Assembly (NCBI GenBank): GCA_021795095.1
Contig: JAJYPU010000079.1
Coordinates: forward strand, 1-8,272
Direction of reading: 5' to 3'
From: Actinomycetes bacterium
GTDB lineage: Bacteria; Actinomycetota; Acidimicrobiia; Acidimicrobiales; RAAP-2
Length of the DNA: 8,272 nt
The position numbers were made by a program, and so were the translations under genes. The notes beneath the pieces were generated by a model. That model saw nothing but the letters and a program-made list of their open reading frames with translations. It did no database searches and was not told the origin of the DNA. How positions within the stretch are numbered: position 1 is the stretch's first letter; the number at the start of each line of letters is the position of its first letter. Below are positions 5,214 through 8,272 of the stretch, one piece after another.

Positions 5214-6716
5214 GTGTCGCGTCGGATGAGCGTCTTTGCGATTGTCATCGTCTTACTCTTCGCCGCGATCGCGGCCCAGGCGGTCAATATCCAGTTCTTC
5301 AGGGCACCAGGGCTCAATGCGTCGATTCAGAACCCGAGGAACTCCCAGTCGAACACCCAATACCCCCGTGGTGAAATCATCGCCGCCGACGGGACGGTCC
5401 TGGCTAAGTCGGTGCCGGCCGCGAAGGGGTACTACCCCTTCACACGCGTCTATCCACTTGGTGCGCTGACGTCGGGTCTGGTGGGATTCGCGTCGCCGTT
5501 CTACGGGACCTGGGCGCTCGAGGCCCAATACAACCAGTACCTCATTGCCCACGCCCAGCCGCCCCAGAGCCTGGCCCAAGTCCTCGCGCCGACCTCGGCG
5601 GCGGACTCGATCTCGATCACACTCCAACCTTCGTTGCAGCGCGTTGCCGCCAAGGCGCTGGCCGGGCGCAATGGGGCGGCCGTCGTGCTCGACCCGCGTA
5701 CCGGCGCGGTGCTCGCAATGTACGCGAACCCGACGTATAACCCGGCCCCCTTCGAGTCGTCGAGCTACACCGTGGCGGCCAAAGCGTGGAAACTCGACAC
5801 CACGAACAACGCCTACGGATTCCCTCCGCTCGGCGACCTGGCGATCCAACAGACCTTCCCGCCCGGCTCCACCTTCAAGATCGTGACCACGAGTGCCGTC
5901 GTGGCGAAGAAGCCGAGTCTCTTCACGAAGTACTATCCCGTTGCCGCGACGATCCATCTGCCCGACTCGAACAAGACACTGTCCAACTACGCGTTCGTGC
6001 CCTGCGGCGGTGACATCGCTGAGATGCTGCCGCCGTCCTGTGACCAGGGGTACGCGCTCATCGGGTTAGACCTCGGTGGGAACATCCTCGCCGAGACGGC
6101 GGACTCCTACGGGTTCAACTCGATCCCTCCGATCGATCTGCCGGGCGCTCAGCCGAGTTACTTCCCCTCGGCAGCCTCGTTCGTCTATAACAAGCCGGGT
6201 CTCGCCTATTCGGCGATCGGCCAGCAGAACGTGCGTGCGACAGCGCTTCAGATGGCCCTCGTCGCCGCTGCCATCGCGAACGGAGGCACGATTATGACGC
6301 CGCACCTGCTTAATTACGTGGTAGGTCCCGACGGGTCGATCGTGAAACGCTACCAGGACACTCCCTGGAAGTCGCCGCTTACGAAGGCGCAGGCCGACCA
6401 GATTGTGCCGCTGATGCAAGCGGTTGCCCACGCCGCGAACGGCACCGCGGCTGGCGTGTTCCCCGCCTGGGCGGACGCAGGGGCTAAGACGGGGACCGCG
6501 CAGGTCGGTAACGCGGCGCAGAACGTCGACGACTGGATGATCGCCTTCGCGCCGGCTACCAACCCGACGGTGGCCGTCGCGGTAGTCGTGCCGTACCAGA
6601 TAACGTCGACGACTGGTAATTCGGTCGCGGGACCGATCATGCGTTGTATGGTCGAGGGTGCGCTCTCGCTCCAGGCCGGTCGACCGGTATCGGGAACGGC
6701 GACGACGTGTCCGTGA
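5214..6716 (+). CDS. pbpA: PbpA, class B penicillin-binding protein (D,D-transpeptidase)
   Basis: A 500-residue peptidoglycan transpeptidase, near the usual 490 of mycobacterial PbpA. An uncleaved N-terminal helix (6-24) anchors it outside the membrane. The dimerisation-domain start shows PRGEI (51-55). The transpeptidase domain (about 130-490) has the acyl-enzyme motif PGSTFK with Ser219 and Lys222, the second motif as Ser275-Cys276-Asp277 in place of SxN, and Lys425-Thr-Gly in AKTGTAQ. The GGTIMTPHL segment (358-365) and DDWMIAFAP (439-447) are typical. There is no transglycosylase domain, so it needs a SEDS partner; rodA, normally between pstP and pbpA, is absent here. Four external cysteines (264, 276, 478, 499) are unusual. 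Starts at GTG 5214, one codon after the pstP stop, in the same frame. Confidence 0.96.
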   Translation: MSRRMSVFAIVIVLLFAAIAAQAVNIQFFRAPGLNASIQNPRNSQSNTQYPRGEIIAADGTVLAKSVPAAKGYYPFTRVYPLGALTSGLVGFASPFYGTWALEAQYNQYLIAHAQPPQSLAQVLAPTSAADSISITLQPSLQRVAAKALAGRNGAAVVLDPRTGAVLAMYANPTYNPAPFESSSYTVAAKAWKLDTTNNAYGFPPLGDLAIQQTFPPGSTFKIVTTSAVVAKKPSLFTKYYPVAATIHLPDSNKTLSNYAFVPCGGDIAEMLPPSCDQGYALIGLDLGGNILAETADSYGFNSIPPIDLPGAQPSYFPSAASFVYNKPGLAYSAIGQQNVRATALQMALVAAAIANGGTIMTPHLLNYVVGPDGSIVKRYQDTPWKSPLTKAQADQIVPLMQAVAHAANGTAAGVFPAWADAGAKTGTAQVGNAAQNVDDWMIAFAPATNPTVAVAVVVPYQITSTTGNSVAGPIMRCMVEGALSLQAGRPVSGTATTCP

Positions 6717-6746
6717 CAACGCAGGTACCAGGGGTGGGCCAGGACG

Positions 6747-6752
6747 TAGGCT
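6747..6752 (+). promoter_or_regulatory. Possible internal -10 box before pknB
   Basis: TAGGCT fits the TAnnnT pattern and would start transcription near 6759, just before ATG 6762. It lies in the only intergenic space inside the operon (45 nt). The same bases include an in-frame TAG at 6747-6749, which fixes the pknB start. No clear -35 is visible, so this may be coincidence. Confidence 0.2.
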
Positions 6753-6761
6753 GGGGCGGGT

Positions 6762-8272
6762 ATGGAGCCCGTTAGCGATCCGCGTATCTACTCGAACCGC
6801 TATCAGGTCACGCACCTGATTGCCCGCGGTGGCATGGCCATGGTCTATCGTGCCCAGGACCTCCTGCTGAATCGCGCGGTGGCGCTCAAAATCCTTTACC
6901 CCGAGCTCTCGGATGACCCTAACTTCGTCGAACGGTTTCGACGAGAGGCCCAGGCCGCGGCCAACCTCTCACACCCCAATATCGTGCCGGTCTTCGACTG
7001 GGGCCAAGACGGCGGAACCTATTTTATCGTCATGGAGTTGGTGGACGGCACGTCACTGGCCGAGATTGTCCGAGGCTCTCGCACGCTGACACCGTCGCGA
7101 GCTGCTCAGATCACCGCCCAGGTGGCCGCAGCGCTCGGCTACGCGCACCGTACTGGTGTCGTGCACCGCGACGTGAAGCCTGGCAACATTCTCATCACCA
7201 CCGACGGACAGGTGAAGGTGACCGACTTCGGCATCGCCCAAGCCGTCGCGAGCGAGGACCACCTCGCCGAGGCGGGATCGGTCATGGGCACGGCGACCTA
7301 CTTCTCGCCGGAGCAGGCCGAGGGCGCCGCCGTCGACGGTCGCAGCGACGTCTACTCGTTGGGCGTGGTGCTCTACGAACTCCTGGTTGGTCGCCCGCCT
7401 TTTATCGGTGACTCACCCGTCGCCGTGTCGAGTCAGCACGTGCACGGAACGGTGCCCTCGCCGTCGGACTTCTCGGACTCGATTCCCGCGGACCTCGAGG
7501 CGATCGTCATGCTCGCCCTCGCGAAGTCCCCGGAGCAGCGTTACCAGACGGCCGACGAGCTGCGAGCCGACCTCGTGCGCTTCACCGACGGCCAACCGGT
7601 GCACGCGGCAACCCGCGACGGTGCCTACTACGGCGCCGACGTGACCCGCGCCGTGGCGACGGTTACGCCGGGCGAACGGACCCAGGCTGTACCGATCATG
7701 TCCGGTCCGCGCACCGACGTACGGCGTCGGCGTCGAGGGTGGAAGGGCGCCGTCATCACAATCGTGATCATCCTGTTGCTCGCTGCCGGTGGCTACGCCT
7801 ACGCCAAGATCGCGAAGTCGAACTCGACGGTAACCATGCCCGACGTCGTCGGCCAGACCGTCTCGGCGGCGTCATCGACGCTGCTGTCGGACAATCTCGT
7901 GATCGGGACCACCACGCTCGTCTACTCCTCCAAGGCGTCGGGCACCGTCGTCAAGACAGACCCCGCGTCGGGTAAGAAAGTGAACAAGGGCGACTCGGTC
8001 TCGTTGCAGGTGAGTCAGGGCCCGGCACCCGCGAAGGTGACCGTTCCCGACGAGACTGGCAAACCGCTCTCGACCGCGTTGAGCGCCTTGCAGCAGCTCG
8101 GCTTGATCGTCACCGTCAATCAGACGTCCGTCGCCCCGGTTGGGGGCGCCCCGAACACGGTCCTCTCGCAGACGCCACCCGGTGGCACACAGTCCCACGC
8201 GGGCGCGAAGGTCGTGCTGACCGTGCTCTCCCAGGGTGCGACCTTCCCATTGCCTGACGTCCGTGGCGATTC
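6762..8272 (+). CDS. pknB: PknB-like PASTA Ser/Thr kinase, C-terminus beyond window
   Basis: 503 codons are visible. The kinase domain (about 14-275) has a glycine loop ARGGMAMV (21-28), Lys43 in ALKIL, Glu62, catalytic HRDVKPGN with Asp137 and Asn142, DFG 155-157, SPEQA (182-186) and Asp196, so catalysis should be intact. The activation loop reads HLAEAGSVMGT (167-177); where M. tuberculosis PknB has Thr171 and Thr173, this protein has Ala169 and Ala171. A juxtamembrane linker of about 45 residues ends in RRRRR (321-325), then one helix (about 329-350). Outside are PASTA 1 (about 356-419), PASTA 2 (424-491) and the start of a third (from 494), expected to bind muropeptides or lipid II. Start: ATG 6762, with an in-frame TAG at 6747 and no alternative before Met25. 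It lies 45 nt after pbpA; no pknA intervenes. Confidence 0.97.
   Translation, partial: MEPVSDPRIYSNRYQVTHLIARGGMAMVYRAQDLLLNRAVALKILYPELSDDPNFVERFRREAQAAANLSHPNIVPVFDWGQDGGTYFIVMELVDGTSLAEIVRGSRTLTPSRAAQITAQVAAALGYAHRTGVVHRDVKPGNILITTDGQVKVTDFGIAQAVASEDHLAEAGSVMGTATYFSPEQAEGAAVDGRSDVYSLGVVLYELLVGRPPFIGDSPVAVSSQHVHGTVPSPSDFSDSIPADLEAIVMLALAKSPEQRYQTADELRADLVRFTDGQPVHAATRDGAYYGADVTRAVATVTPGERTQAVPIMSGPRTDVRRRRRGWKGAVITIVIILLLAAGGYAYAKIAKSNSTVTMPDVVGQTVSAASSTLLSDNLVIGTTTLVYSSKASGTVVKTDPASGKKVNKGDSVSLQVSQGPAPAKVTVPDETGKPLSTALSALQQLGLIVTVNQTSVAPVGGAPNTVLSQTPPGGTQSHAGAKVVLTVLSQGATFPLPDVRGD

Noticed and set aside
5066..5317. Valine-run frame on - and a His/Asp-rich frame on + (5090-5374)
   Set aside because: Both are frame products of the ACN codon repeat encoding the PstP Thr tail.
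5253..5957. 234-residue antisense frame within pbpA, and another at 6066-6815
   Set aside because: Arg/Gly/Val-rich antisense shadows common in high-G+C genes; the sense strand encodes all PBP motifs.
1..8272. CRISPR arrays, IS elements, prophage or attachment sites
   Set aside because: No regularly spaced repeats, no transposase or integrase motifs, and no direct-repeat copy of the tRNA 3' end were seen.

Overview
The window is high-G+C bacterial DNA. It carries most of the actinobacterial cell-growth signalling cluster (two FHA proteins, PP2C phosphatase PstP, class B PBP PbpA, PASTA kinase PknB) in the order fhaA-fhaB-pstP-pbpA-pknB. This points firmly to Actinomycetota. The compact FhaA, the Thr-rich PstP tail and the shortened cluster suggest a lineage away from the mycobacteria/streptomycetes, possibly Acidimicrobiia, but that narrower placement is a guess.

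Layout. 1-1243 (-): a 12-helix MFS transporter whose last residues lie beyond the window edge. 1244-1570: non-coding, with the MFS promoter region and a structured 3' end for the next gene. 1571-2419 (-): an aquaporin-family channel with both NPA boxes but an aromatic/Arg filter unlike AqpZ. 2420-2716: non-coding, with a CRP/FNR-like palindrome and an 8-bp tandem repeat. 2717-2803 (-): tRNA-Leu(CAG) with encoded CCA. 2804-2887: a short divergent promoter region. 2888-8272 (+): the signalling and cell-wall operon, ending inside the third PASTA repeat of PknB.

How the operon works. The genes are tightly packed: TTGA stop/start overlaps join fhaA/fhaB and fhaB/pstP, 3 nt separate pstP from pbpA, and 45 nt separate pbpA from pknB. 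By analogy with Mycobacterium tuberculosis, PknB senses peptidoglycan fragments through external PASTA repeats and phosphorylates cytoplasmic targets. PstP reverses this. FhaA and FhaB read phosphothreonine marks and couple them to precursor export and division. PbpA cross-links peptidoglycan.

Notable departures from the textbook cluster: rodA and pknA are absent from their usual places; the two activation-loop threonines expected in PknB are both alanine; PbpA has SxD rather than SxN and carries four extracytoplasmic cysteines. I found no CRISPR array, insertion sequence, prophage gene or wholly new system. The points of interest are deviations within a known system.
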